From Paenirhizobium selenitireducens ATCC BAA-1503 (GTDB lineage Bacteria; Pseudomonadota; Alphaproteobacteria; Rhizobiales; Rhizobiaceae), in NCBI RefSeq assembly GCF_000518785.1, contig NZ_JAEG01000009.1, positions 1-64,000 on the forward strand: a stretch of 64,000 bases of DNA. The letters run 5' to 3'. Of the stretch, positions 54,277 through 63,164 are shown one piece after another. How positions within the stretch are numbered: position 1 is the first letter of the stretch; each line of letters starts with the position of its first letter. A program made the position numbers and the translations under genes. The notes under the pieces were generated by a model that was given only the letters and a program-made list of their open reading frames with translations, was not told the origin of the DNA and did not search any database.

Positions 54277-55236
54277 ATGACGTTTTCGACAACGCCTTTG
54301 CTGGGCGAGAACGGTTCGCTCGTCGAGCGGCACTGGCAACAGCTCGCGGCGAAGCGGCGCCTCTATTCCCTCTTCGGCCTGGGACTGTTTCTTGTCGTGG
54401 TCAGCGGCTCGCTCTGGTTCGCCAACGAAACCAATTCCGGCAAGTTCTTCGACCGTATCCCGTACTTCTTCGATTTCATCGAAGACCTCCTGCCGCGCGA
54501 CGGCATGGAGGTTTTCCGCGCTCTTTTCGACCTGCCCTCGCCCTATGACGACGGCAGCATGAAATACAACTATCCGGAGGGCCGTCTCTATATCACCGAG
54601 ACGCTCTACATACCCGAATACATTCACAAGATGGTCGAGACCGTCAACATCGCCATCCTGTCAACCCTGATCGGCCTGCTGATCGGTTTCTGCCTGTCGT
54701 TTCTCGCCGCCCGCAACATGATGACGAACCCGTGGATCCGCGGCACCGCGCGCCGGATCATGGAACTGCTGCGCGCCTTTCCCGAGGTCGTCATCGCCGG
54801 CTTCTTCCTGGCCGTCTTCTCGCTCGGGCCTATTCCGGCGATCATCGCCGTGTCGATCCACACGATCGGCGCGCTCGGCAAGATGTTCTTCGAGGTCATC
54901 GAGAATGCCGACATGAAACCGGATGAAGGGTTGAAGGCGGTTGGCGCCAACTGGTTCGAGCGCGTCTGGTTCGGCATGGTGCCGCAGGTCATGCCGAACT
55001 TCATGAGCTATTTCCTGCTGCGGCTCGAGATCAACGTGCGCGCCTCGACCATCATCGGTGCTGTCGGCGGCGGCGGCATCGGCGAGCTGCTTCGGCTTTC
55101 GATCGGCCAGGGCCATGAAGCCAAGACGCTCGCGATCGTGCTGCTGCTTCTGTGCACCATCATCGTCGTCGACCAGTTTTCCGCCTGGCTGCGCCGCAAG
55201 CTTGTCGGCGAGCAGGCCTTCCAGACCATCCAGTGA
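54277..55236 (+). CDS. phnE1: phosphonate ABC transporter permease PhnE1
   Basis: A 319-residue membrane protein: first segment LFGLGLFLVVVSGSLWF, a periplasmic part (residues about 45-105), then the permease domain with VNIAILSTLIGLLIGFCLSFLAARNMM, RAFPEVVIAGFFLAVFSLGPIPA and EGLKAVGANWFERVWFGMVPQVMPNF, the loop contacting PhnC. AAGGGGAAAGAC before the ATG. Followed by phnE2 after 11 bp. Confidence 0.92.
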   Translation: MTFSTTPLLGENGSLVERHWQQLAAKRRLYSLFGLGLFLVVVSGSLWFANETNSGKFFDRIPYFFDFIEDLLPRDGMEVFRALFDLPSPYDDGSMKYNYPEGRLYITETLYIPEYIHKMVETVNIAILSTLIGLLIGFCLSFLAARNMMTNPWIRGTARRIMELLRAFPEVVIAGFFLAVFSLGPIPAIIAVSIHTIGALGKMFFEVIENADMKPDEGLKAVGANWFERVWFGMVPQVMPNFMSYFLLRLEINVRASTIIGAVGGGGIGELLRLSIGQGHEAKTLAIVLLLLCTIIVVDQFSAWLRRKLVGEQAFQTIQ

Positions 55237-55247
55237 GGACCACGTCC

Positions 55248-56762
55248 ATGCAAACCATGAACATGAACGAACTGGAGGCGATCGCCGCCCGCCATCCCGG
55301 CATCCTGCAGCGGTCCGTCTGGCAGCGTTTCAAGGTCGGCTTCATCGCCGGCGGCGTCATTCTCTATTTCGTCTTCGCCTGGTGGTTCTTTTCGATCGGC
55401 AAGGTCGTTTCCAACGCCAACTGGTCGATCGCCGGCTCCTACCTCGCCGACTGGGTTTCCTATGAGGTGCGTCCGGACATTTCGATCGCCGCAGACGGGG
55501 CGATGAAGATCACCTATCCCCGCTTCGACCCGCTCGGCCCCAATGCCAATCCGGACTGGCTGAAGGCCACGCGGGAAACAGTGAGCCGCACTGCGTCGGC
55601 ACTTGCGACTCCCAACGCCGCAGCCGCTGCGCCGGCAAAGTCCTCGAGCTTCAGCTTCATGGCGCCTGCGGCGACCACAGCCAAGGCCGACGCGAACGCA
55701 CAGGAAGCGATCGCTCCGCAAGTCCGGCAGGAAGAGATCGTCACCCAGGCCCTGGTGGAGATGGGCACCGCCCGCACGGTCGAGATCATGCCCGACCGGG
55801 TCGTGCTGGTGCGGGACGGCGAGACGCTCATGCTGGATCTCAATGGAGCCCGCGATACCGTCGATGCCACGACGGCGCTTCCCGACTGGGCCGAACAGCG
55901 CCAGCCCGGGGCAAAGGTGGTGGCAAGCTTCGGCCTGTCAGGCTGGGTCGAGGTCCAGGCGGACAAGGTCAAGATCCGCAAGCGCTTCTTCGGCTGGGAG
56001 AATTTCTTCTTCGACACCAATTCCGCCTATTTCGACAGGAGCCTCGGGGAAGTCGCCGGACTGGTCTTCTCCGGCGAACGCCTTGATCCGGGCCAAAGCA
56101 ATCTCTCGCTCGCCTGGAACGACATTCTCTACAATCCGTCATGGCAGCATCTCGACGTCTGGACAAAGATGCTTCAGACCATCGTGATGGCATTCATCGG
56201 CACGCTGTTCGCCTCGATCGTCGCATTTCCGCTGTCCTTCATCGCCGCCCGCAATATCCTGCGCAACGGCTTCGTGAACCAGCTGACCAAGCGGTTCTTC
56301 GACTTTCAGCGCTCCGTGGACATGCTGATCTGGGCGCTGTTCTTCACCCGCGCCTTCGGTCCCGGACCACTCGCGGGCATGTCGGCGATCTTTTTCACCG
56401 ACACCGGAACGCTTGGAAAGCTCTACTCCGAGGCGCTGGAGAACATCGACGACAAGCAGCGCGAAGGGGTCAAGTCCGTCGGCGCCACACCGCTCGCGGT
56501 CCAGCGTTTCGGCGTGCTGCCGCAGGTCCTGCCGCTCTTTGCATCGCAGGCGCTGTATTTCTGGGAATCCAACACCCGCTCGGCCACCATCATCGGCGCC
56601 GTCGGCGCCGGCGGTATCGGCCTGAAGCTGTGGGAAGCGATGCGAACGAACTCCGACTGGGAGAATGTCGCCTATATGGTCGTGCTGATCCTGATCGTCG
56701 TCTTCATCTTCGACGGCATCTCGAATGCGCTGCGCTCGCGCCTGATGGGAACGAAGCACTGA
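55248..56762 (+). CDS. phnE2: phosphonate ABC transporter permease PhnE2 with a large N-terminal insertion
   Basis: A 504-residue membrane protein, much longer than the usual PhnE of about 260-320. Residues 32-50 form the first membrane helix. About 51-300 is an extracytoplasmic insert with an Ala/Ser-rich linker (about 113-155) and a beta-rich segment (RTVEIMPDRVVLVRDGETL). From about 300 on is the normal permease core with LIWALFFTRAFGPGPLAG and EGVKSVGATPLAVQRFGVLPQVLPLF. ATG 55248 follows GAGGACCACGTCC. Confidence 0.88.
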   Translation: MQTMNMNELEAIAARHPGILQRSVWQRFKVGFIAGGVILYFVFAWWFFSIGKVVSNANWSIAGSYLADWVSYEVRPDISIAADGAMKITYPRFDPLGPNANPDWLKATRETVSRTASALATPNAAAAAPAKSSSFSFMAPAATTAKADANAQEAIAPQVRQEEIVTQALVEMGTARTVEIMPDRVVLVRDGETLMLDLNGARDTVDATTALPDWAEQRQPGAKVVASFGLSGWVEVQADKVKIRKRFFGWENFFFDTNSAYFDRSLGEVAGLVFSGERLDPGQSNLSLAWNDILYNPSWQHLDVWTKMLQTIVMAFIGTLFASIVAFPLSFIAARNILRNGFVNQLTKRFFDFQRSVDMLIWALFFTRAFGPGPLAGMSAIFFTDTGTLGKLYSEALENIDDKQREGVKSVGATPLAVQRFGVLPQVLPLFASQALYFWESNTRSATIIGAVGAGGIGLKLWEAMRTNSDWENVAYMVVLILIVVFIFDGISNALRSRLMGTKH

Positions 56763-56784
56763 TTTCGAAGGCCACACCCTTGCC

Positions 56785-56802
56785 GTATCATCAATCTGTC
56801 AT
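56785..56802. promoter_or_regulatory. Pho-box candidate before the phosphoesterase/phnM/phnN genes
   Basis: GTATCAT-CAAT-CTGTCAT keeps the 7-4-7 geometry, and the second half is an exact CTGTCAT. It lies 82 bp before the TTG start of the phosphoesterase gene, in a 122-bp gap. It probably gives phnM-phnN a second PhoB-dependent promoter. Confidence 0.65.
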
Positions 56803-56884
56803 GCTGTTCGGCTAGCGAGACCGACTTGCACCCCGCCCCGGAAACGTCATTGTGGCGGCGACCAATCATACGAGGACATCTCCC

Positions 56885-57574
56885 TTGCGCTATGCGCTCT
56901 ATTTCACGCCTCCCGCCGACGATCCCCTGACCCGGAGCGCGGCTGCCTGGCTCGGCCGCGACGCTTTTTCCGGGAAGACCGTCGCGATCGAGGCGGCGGA
57001 TGCGTTTCCGGCCGAGACCATGGCGAGCCTCACCGAGGATCCCCGGCGCTACGGATTCCATGCGACGATCAAGGCACCCTTCGAACTGGCCGAAGGCCAG
57101 AGCGAAGACATGCTGGCCGAGCGCTTCAGGGCATTTTGCGCCTCCCGCGCAGCCTTCGACATACCATCCATCGTGGTCGGCCAGCTCGGGCCGTTCTTAG
57201 CACTGATCCCGGCGGAGACGCACCCGCCGCTGCAGGACTTCGCGGCGGCCGTGGTCGAGGCCTTCGAACCGTTTCGCGCACCGCTCAGCGACGCCGACAT
57301 CGCTCGGCGCAAGCCCGAGCGTCTGGGCGAGGCCCAGCGCGCGCATTTGCTGCGCTGGGGCTATCCTTACGTCATGGAGGAATTTCGCTTCCATATGACA
57401 CTGACCGGCCCGGTCGAGCCCACGCAGGCGGATGCGATGCGCCAGCATGCCTCCACCCGCTTTGCCGCCTTCACCGACAAACCGCTCCGCATCTCCGGCC
57501 TCGCGCTCTTCGTCGAGCGGCAAAGAGGTACGCCCTTCACCGTCCACGCCTGGCAGCCGCTCACCGGCGCCTGA
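56885..57574 (+). CDS. phosphonate-operon 2H phosphoesterase (DUF1045)
   Basis: A 229-residue protein of the DUF1045/2H phosphoesterase family. Two HxT motifs are visible, HATIKAP (about residue 60) and HMTLTGP (about 165), and RYALYFTPPADDPLTR opens the protein. I use TTG 56885 with GAGGACATCTCCC before it; GTG 56852 would add 11 residues. The family is tied to C-P lyase loci. It may open the cyclic ribose phosphate that PhnP hydrolyses elsewhere; PhnP itself is absent here. Confidence 0.85.
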   Translation: MRYALYFTPPADDPLTRSAAAWLGRDAFSGKTVAIEAADAFPAETMASLTEDPRRYGFHATIKAPFELAEGQSEDMLAERFRAFCASRAAFDIPSIVVGQLGPFLALIPAETHPPLQDFAAAVVEAFEPFRAPLSDADIARRKPERLGEAQRAHLLRWGYPYVMEEFRFHMTLTGPVEPTQADAMRQHASTRFAAFTDKPLRISGLALFVERQRGTPFTVHAWQPLTGA

Positions 57575-57593
57575 ACCATCGAAAGTCGATCGC

Positions 57594-58733
57594 ATGTCCG
57601 CCGAGACCATTCTTTCAAATGCCCGCATCGTTCTTGAAGACCAAGTCGTCGAAGGCTCCATCCAGATCCGCGACGGCCGCATCGCCGACATTTCGGAAGG
57701 CCCGATGCGCACCGGCGAGGATTTCGGCGGCGACTACCTGATCGCCGGCCTCGTCGAGTTGCACACCGACCACCTCGAATCGCACTACTCGCCGCGCCCG
57801 GGCGTGCGGTGGAACAAGACTTCGGCGATCCAGGCCCATGACGCCCAGGTGGCGACCGCCGGCATTACCACCGTGTTCGACTGCCTGCGCATGGGCTCGG
57901 ACGAGGATGGCGGCTTCAGCCAGGGCGAGATGCGCGAGATGGCTGACGCCATCCAGGCGGCCGAGCGAGAGGACCGGCTGCGGGCGGAGCACCTGATCCA
58001 TCTGCGCTGCGAGGTTTCCGCTGCCGACGTGCTCGACCATTTCTCCGATTTCGAGACCGACCCTTACGTGCGGCTGGTGTCGCTGATGGACCATGCGCCG
58101 GGGCAGCGACAGTTCCAGACGATGGAACAGTACACGCTCTACTACAAGACGAAGCGCGGGCTGTCGGAAGAGGCCTTCGCCCATTTCGTCGCCCGCCGGC
58201 AGGAATCCTCGGCGAAATATGCAGCCCCCCACCGCGACGCGCTGGCACGCGTCTGCGCCGCGCGCGGCATCACGGTGGCCAGCCATGACGACGCGACCCT
58301 CGACCATGTCGAGGAGGCCAAGGGCTACGGCGTGCGGCTCGCCGAGTTCCCGACCAGCCTCGAGGCGGCGGATGCATCGCATCAGGCCGGCATGAGCGTG
58401 TTGATGGGCGCCCCGAACGTGGTGCGCGGCAAGTCGCATTCCGGCAATATTGCTGCGCGCGATCTCGCGAGCCTTGGCGTGCTGGACGTGCTTTCCTCCG
58501 ATTACGTGCCCCTCAGTCTCCTGCATGCTCCCTTCGTCCTCGCGGACGATTTCGACGGCATCAGCCTGCCGCAGGCGCTCGCCATGGTCACCTCGACCCC
58601 GGCACGGACCGTCGGCCTGGAGGATCGCGGCCGGGTCGCTCCGGGCCTGCGCGCCGACCTGGTTCGCGTGCGGCGCGACGACGGCGTTCCGGTGGTGCGT
58701 TCGGTCTGGCGCGAGGGGCGCAGGGTCGCCTGA
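57594..58733 (+). CDS. phnM: alpha-D-ribose 1-methylphosphonate 5-triphosphate diphosphatase PhnM
   Basis: Removes pyrophosphate from the ribosyl-phosphonate triphosphate. 379 residues of the amidohydrolase superfamily: LSNARIVLEDQVVEGSI at the start, the metal motif LVELHTDHLESH, ITVASHDDATLDHVEEA and VLSSDYVPLSLLHAPF. Starts 19 bp behind the phosphoesterase gene and overlaps phnN by one base. Confidence 0.93.
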   Translation: MSAETILSNARIVLEDQVVEGSIQIRDGRIADISEGPMRTGEDFGGDYLIAGLVELHTDHLESHYSPRPGVRWNKTSAIQAHDAQVATAGITTVFDCLRMGSDEDGGFSQGEMREMADAIQAAEREDRLRAEHLIHLRCEVSAADVLDHFSDFETDPYVRLVSLMDHAPGQRQFQTMEQYTLYYKTKRGLSEEAFAHFVARRQESSAKYAAPHRDALARVCAARGITVASHDDATLDHVEEAKGYGVRLAEFPTSLEAADASHQAGMSVLMGAPNVVRGKSHSGNIAARDLASLGVLDVLSSDYVPLSLLHAPFVLADDFDGISLPQALAMVTSTPARTVGLEDRGRVAPGLRADLVRVRRDDGVPVVRSVWREGRRVA

Positions 58734-59335
58734 TGGACAGCGGTTCCTCCCGACTGCGAATGAACAACCCGGCGGGCACGATGGTCGCCGTCGTCGGTCC
58801 GAGCGGCGCCGGAAAGGACAGCCTGATCCACATCGCCATGGCGCACTTTGCCAGGCAAGCCTGCGTCCACTTCGTCCAGCGGGTTATCACCCGTCCGGCC
58901 GATGCGGGCGGAGAACAGCACCTCGGCGTCTCGCCTGTCGAATTCGAGGCGATGCGGGAGCAAGGCGCTTTTGCGGTGGACTGGGACGCCCATGGCCTGA
59001 GCTACGGTATTCCGGCCTCGGTGCATGAAAAGCTGGCGCTCGGCCATCTGGTGATCGCCAACGGTTCGCGCTCAGCGCTCCCGAACTGGGCCAAGGCGTT
59101 TCCGTCGCTCCTGGTCATCAACGTCACCGCTTCGCCGGAGGTTCTCGCCGAGCGGCTGGTCGCCCGCGGCCGCGAAAGCCGCGAGGAGATCCTTGAGCGG
59201 CTGAAGCGTGGCTCGCTAAAGGTCGAGGGCGGCTATGACGTGGTCGACGTCGACAATAGCGGTGCGCTGGCAGACGCAGGCGCGAAGCTGATCGCGACCC
59301 TCGAGGCGGTCCTGGCCCGCCGCGCCGGGACCTGA
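58733..59335 (+). CDS. phnN: ribose 1,5-bisphosphate phosphokinase PhnN
   Basis: Makes PRPP from ribose 1,5-bisphosphate, closing the C-P lyase route. 200 residues, guanylate-kinase fold: AVVGPSGAGKDSLIHIAMAH P-loop, VQRVITRPADAGGEQHLGVS, DWDAHGLSYGIPASV and NVTASPEVLAERLVARGRES. Last gene of the phn locus, convergent with pcaB at 9 bp. Confidence 0.92.
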   Translation: MDSGSSRLRMNNPAGTMVAVVGPSGAGKDSLIHIAMAHFARQACVHFVQRVITRPADAGGEQHLGVSPVEFEAMREQGAFAVDWDAHGLSYGIPASVHEKLALGHLVIANGSRSALPNWAKAFPSLLVINVTASPEVLAERLVARGRESREEILERLKRGSLKVEGGYDVVDVDNSGALADAGAKLIATLEAVLARRAGT

Positions 59336-59344
59336 GCCCGACGG

Positions 59345-60403
59345 TCAGCCGGGCTCGCCGATGCGTTCGACCGATGCGAGCAGCGATGCGGCATGGGAAA
59401 GCGCCGTCGCCGCTGCCTCGATCATCTGCGGCAGGATCAGCCATTCGAGCGTCCAGGCGCTGCCGGAGCGCTCCTGCTCGTGCACCAGCGCCTGATGCAG
59501 GCCGGCAACCTGGGTGGCATTGTAACGCGCCAGCGTCACCAGAACCTCGGCCAGAACCGGATTGCGCTTGTGCGGCATGGCCGACGATCCGCCGCCGCCG
59601 GACAGCTCGATCTGATCGATGCCATTCTGCGCCATCAGGGTGACATCGACGCCCACCTTGCCGAGCGCGCCGGTAATCCGCGACAGGAAGGATGCGAAAT
59701 CGGCGATCCGGTCGCGATCGGTGTGGGGCACGTAGCTTGGCACCGCAAGACCGAGTTCCGCTGCCAGGGCCGTGCAAACCGGGTCGATCCTGTCACCGAA
59801 TTTCTCAGCCGTGCCGGCAGCGCCAGCCAAAGACAGGATGAGCAGCCGATCGGCCATGGCAGGAAGGGTGGCAGCCAGCTGGGCCAGCGCCTTGCGCCAG
59901 ACCAGGAGCCGGTCGCCGACCTCGATCACGATCGCCGCCTGCATGCGGGACCGCGCCATCAGGGGCCGGTCTCCGAAGCGCTCGATGAGATCGGCGAGAA
60001 GGTTGTCGACCAGCTCGAACCGGCGTTGCAGCAGGGCGAAGACCGGCTTCAGTTTCAGCGCCAGCGCGGTGTCGATGACATCCTGCGTCGTCGCGCCGAA
60101 GTGCAGTGCAGATGCCGCCTCTCCGCCGGCCGCTTCGCGCATCTGCGCGACCAGATCGGGGACCGGGACGCCGTCCCTGAGCGTCGCCTGGGCCAGGCGC
60201 CCCATATCGGGCTCGAAGCGCATGAGCGAAGCGTCGATCGACGCGGCATCCTTCGCATCGATCAGTCCGTGAGCGGCCCCCGCATGTGCGAGCGCCACCT
60301 CGAAGGCGAGCATTGCAGCGAGATCCGCCCTTTCCCCGAGCATGTCGGCGATCTCGGTATCGGCGAGAAGACGGGCAAAATAGGGCAGAAACGTCAGCGC
60401 CAT
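59345..60403 (-). CDS. pcaB: 3-carboxy-cis,cis-muconate cycloisomerase
   Basis: Protocatechuate branch of the beta-ketoadipate pathway: converts carboxymuconate to carboxymuconolactone. 352 residues of the fumarase/aspartase superfamily: FGATTQDVIDTALALKLK, and the signature GGSSAMPHKRNPVLAEVLV. Three bases behind pcaF, whose operon it probably closes. The ring-cleaving PcaGH and PcaC/PcaD are not in the window. It is shorter than typical PcaB (about 350-450), at the lower end. Confidence 0.88.
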   Translation of the reverse strand: MALTFLPYFARLLADTEIADMLGERADLAAMLAFEVALAHAGAAHGLIDAKDAASIDASLMRFEPDMGRLAQATLRDGVPVPDLVAQMREAAGGEAASALHFGATTQDVIDTALALKLKPVFALLQRRFELVDNLLADLIERFGDRPLMARSRMQAAIVIEVGDRLLVWRKALAQLAATLPAMADRLLILSLAGAAGTAEKFGDRIDPVCTALAAELGLAVPSYVPHTDRDRIADFASFLSRITGALGKVGVDVTLMAQNGIDQIELSGGGGSSAMPHKRNPVLAEVLVTLARYNATQVAGLHQALVHEQERSGSAWTLEWLILPQMIEAAATALSHAASLLASVERIGEPG

Positions 60404-60406
60404 GGC

Positions 60407-61612
60407 TCAGACCCGCTCCAGCGCCACGGCAATGCCCTGGCCGACGCCGATGCACATGGTCGACAGCGAATAGCGGCCGCCGGTAAGCGCCAGTTCGAGC
60501 GCCGCCGTGCCGGCGATGCGGGCGCCAGACATACCGAGCGGGTGGCCAAGGGCAATCGCCCCACCATTCCTGTTGACGCGCGGGTCGTCGTCGTCAATGC
60601 GCAGCAGGCGCAGCGTCGCCAGCCCCTGGGAGGCGAAGGCCTCGTTGAGTTCGATGACGTCGAACTGTTCCTGGCGCAGGCCGAGCCGGGCCATCAGCTT
60701 CTGCGAGGCCGGCGCCGGGCCGATGCCCATGATCCGCGGCGGAACACCGGCGGCAGCGCCGCCCAGAACGCGGGCGATCGGGGTCAGGCCATGCTTGCGG
60801 GCTGCGGCTTCCGAGGCAATGATCAGCGCGGCCGCGCCGTCATTGACGCCGGAGGCATTGCCGGCCGTCACTGTGCCGCCTTCGCGCTTGAACGGGGTGC
60901 CGAGCTTGGCGAGCGTTTCGATCGTCGTTGCGCGCGGATGCTCGTCGCGATCGACGACCACCGCATCGCCCTTGCGTTGGGGAATGGTCACCGGGGTGAT
61001 CTCCTTTGCCAGCCGCCCGTTCTGCTGGGCGGCCGAGGCCTTGGCCTGCGAGCGGACGGCGAAGGCGTCCTGGTCCTCGCGGCTGACATGATAGTCTTCC
61101 GCAACGTTCTCGCCGGTCTCGGGCATCGAGTCGACGCCGTACTGCTTCTTCATCAGCGGATTGACGAAGCGCCAGCCGATGGTCGTGTCGTGGATCTCGG
61201 CATGGCGCGAAAAGGCGGTCTCGGCCTTGGGCATGACGAAGGGCGCGCGCGACATGCTTTCGACGCCGCCGGCGATCATCAGGTCCGCTTCGCCCGCCTT
61301 GATGGCGCGGGCGGCGGCGATCACCGCGTCCATGCCTGAGCCGCACAGGCGGTTGATCGTGGTTCCGCCGAGACTGACCGGCAGCCCGGCGAGCAGCAGC
61401 GACATACGGGCGACGTTGCGATTGTCCTCGCCTGCCTGGTTGGCGCAACCGAAGATGACGTCATCCACCGCTTCGAAATCGAGGCCGCCATGCCGGGCCA
61501 TCAAGGCTTTCAGCGGCACGGCGCCGAGGTCGTCTGCTCGCACCGACGAGAGCGAACCGCCGAACCGGCCGATCGGGGTGCGGACATAGTCGCAGATGAA
61601 GGCTTCGGTCAT
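60407..61612 (-). CDS. pcaF: 3-oxoadipyl-CoA thiolase
   Basis: Cleaves 3-oxoadipyl-CoA to succinyl-CoA and acetyl-CoA. 401 residues: AFICDYVRTPIGRFGGSLSSVRADDLGAVPL, the nucleophile Cys in TINRLCGSGMDAVI, NRNGGAIALGHPLGMSGAR and MCIGVGQGIAVALE. Four bases behind pcaJ. Together with PcaIJ it completes the pathway. Confidence 0.92.
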   Translation of the reverse strand: MTEAFICDYVRTPIGRFGGSLSSVRADDLGAVPLKALMARHGGLDFEAVDDVIFGCANQAGEDNRNVARMSLLLAGLPVSLGGTTINRLCGSGMDAVIAAARAIKAGEADLMIAGGVESMSRAPFVMPKAETAFSRHAEIHDTTIGWRFVNPLMKKQYGVDSMPETGENVAEDYHVSREDQDAFAVRSQAKASAAQQNGRLAKEITPVTIPQRKGDAVVVDRDEHPRATTIETLAKLGTPFKREGGTVTAGNASGVNDGAAALIIASEAAARKHGLTPIARVLGGAAAGVPPRIMGIGPAPASQKLMARLGLRQEQFDVIELNEAFASQGLATLRLLRIDDDDPRVNRNGGAIALGHPLGMSGARIAGTAALELALTGGRYSLSTMCIGVGQGIAVALERV

Positions 61613-61616
61613 CAGA

Positions 61617-62312
61617 TCATCCTTGCAGTTCGGGTACGACGAGGTCGGCTACGGGACCATCGACATGCAGGCCCGCGCCCGTCATGGCCTGAAGTTCCTC
61701 CATCGACATGCCGGCGAGCTTCTCGCGCACCACGAAGCGGCTCTTCACGATATCGATGACCGCGTGGCTCGTATAGACACGCGTGATACAGCCGACACCG
61801 GTCAGCGGGAAGGCACATTTCTCCACGAGCTTGGGCTCGCCCTTCTTCGTGACATGCTCGGTGATGACGAAGACCTGCTTTGCGCCATGCACGAGGTCCA
61901 TCGCTCCGCCGACGGCGGGCACTCCCTTGGAGCCCACCCGCCAATTGGCCAGGTCGCCATTCTGGGCGACCTGGTACGCGCCGAGGATGGCGACATCCAG
62001 ATGGCCGCCGCGCACCATGGCAAAGCTGTCGGCATGGTGAAAAAAGGAGGCGCCGGGCTTCAACGTCACGGCCTTCTTGCCGGCATTGATGAGGTCCCAG
62101 TCCTCTTCGCCGGGCGGTGGCGGCTCGCCGAAATTGAGGATGCCGTTCTCCGTGTGGAAGATCGCCTCGCGGCCGGACGGCTGGTAGCGGGCGACCATTT
62201 CCGGGAATCCGATGCCGAGATTGACATAGGCGCCGTCGGCAATGTCCTGGGCGGCGCGCCAGGCGATCTGGGCGTTGGAAAGCTTGATGTCTTCGCGTGT
62301 GTCGATGGTCAT
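61617..62312 (-). CDS. pcaJ: 3-oxoadipate CoA-transferase subunit beta
   Basis: Beta subunit transferring CoA from succinyl-CoA to 3-oxoadipate. 231 residues: IAWRAAQDIADGAYVNLGIGFPEMVA, the catalytic Glu in FHTENGILNFG, FAMVRGGHLDVAILGAYQVAQNGDLANW. ATG at 62312 overlaps the pcaI stop by four bases. Confidence 0.93.
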   Translation of the reverse strand: MTIDTREDIKLSNAQIAWRAAQDIADGAYVNLGIGFPEMVARYQPSGREAIFHTENGILNFGEPPPPGEEDWDLINAGKKAVTLKPGASFFHHADSFAMVRGGHLDVAILGAYQVAQNGDLANWRVGSKGVPAVGGAMDLVHGAKQVFVITEHVTKKGEPKLVEKCAFPLTGVGCITRVYTSHAVIDIVKSRFVVREKLAGMSMEELQAMTGAGLHVDGPVADLVVPELQG

Positions 62313-63016
62313 ACGTAGGCCACTCCGGCTCGAATGAGTTCTTCTTCCTGCTGCGGATGAGGGATCTCCACGACGGAATTCACGAAGATCCCCGGCGTGA
62401 TGACATGTTCCGGATCGATGCCTCCGGCGGGCAGCAGCCGCGACACCTGGGCGATCGTCCTGGCGGCGGCCATGCACATCAGCGGATTGAAATTGCGACC
62501 GGCCTTGTTGTAGGTGAGGTTGCCGTGGGTATCGCCGATCTGGCCCTTGACGATGGCAAAGTCGGCTTTCAGCCAGCGCTCCTGCACATAGGGACGGCCA
62601 TCGAACTCGGTGATCGGCTTGCCCTCGGCGAGCTCCGTGCCGTAGGCGGTCGGCGTGTAGAAGGCCGGAATGCCGGCGCCACCGGCGCGGATCCGCTCGG
62701 CGAGCGTTCCCTGGGGGATAAGTTCGAGCTCGATCTCGCCGGCGAGATAGCGGTCGGTGAATGCGCGCGGATCGGACGAGCGCGGAAACGAGCAGATCAT
62801 TTTCCGGACCATGCCCGCATCGATCATCGCGGCGATGCCGATGCGTCCGTTGCCGGCATTGTTGTTGATGACAGTCAGATCCTTCGGCCCCTTGTCGATC
62901 AGGGCATGGATCAGCTCGATCGGCGCGCCGGACCCGCCGAAGCCGCCGATCATCACGGTTGCTCCATCGCCGATATCGGCCACGGCCGCGGCCGCGTCTG
63001 AAACTGTCTTGTCCAT
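62309..63016 (-). CDS. pcaI: 3-oxoadipate CoA-transferase subunit alpha
   Basis: Alpha subunit, 235 residues: MDKTVSDAAAAVADIGDGATV, IGGFGGSGAPIELIHALIDKGPKDLTVINNNAGNG, and IVKGQIGDTHGNLTYNKAGRNFNPLMCMAA. GGGGGTGCAC precedes ATG 63016. First gene of the minus-strand pca operon, facing the IclR gene across the operator region. A longer open frame to 63295 is antisense to the IclR gene and rejected. Confidence 0.93.
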   Translation of the reverse strand: MDKTVSDAAAAVADIGDGATVMIGGFGGSGAPIELIHALIDKGPKDLTVINNNAGNGRIGIAAMIDAGMVRKMICSFPRSSDPRAFTDRYLAGEIELELIPQGTLAERIRAGGAGIPAFYTPTAYGTELAEGKPITEFDGRPYVQERWLKADFAIVKGQIGDTHGNLTYNKAGRNFNPLMCMAAARTIAQVSRLLPAGGIDPEHVITPGIFVNSVVEIPHPQQEEELIRAGVAYV

Positions 63017-63104
63017 GTGCACCCCCGTAGCGGCTCCGCGAGCCATGCCCGCCGACTTCGGCCGAAAGAAGTAAGCGGACCAAGGCTCGACGGCAACCAG
63101 TTTG

Positions 63105-63136
63105 TGCGTTATATGATATTTGTTCGAATATCGCAC
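63105..63136. promoter_or_regulatory. palindromic operator candidate between pcaI and pcaR
   Basis: GATATT (63115-63120) and AATATC (63127-63132) are perfect inverted repeats around TGTTCG, flanked by GTGCG on the left (63104-63108) and CGCAC on the right (63132-63136). This nested palindrome lies between the divergent pcaI and pcaR starts and is likely bound by the IclR protein encoded beside it. Confidence 0.6.
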
Positions 63137-63164
63137 ACAGCAGAGAAACAAACAGGGAAGCGGA

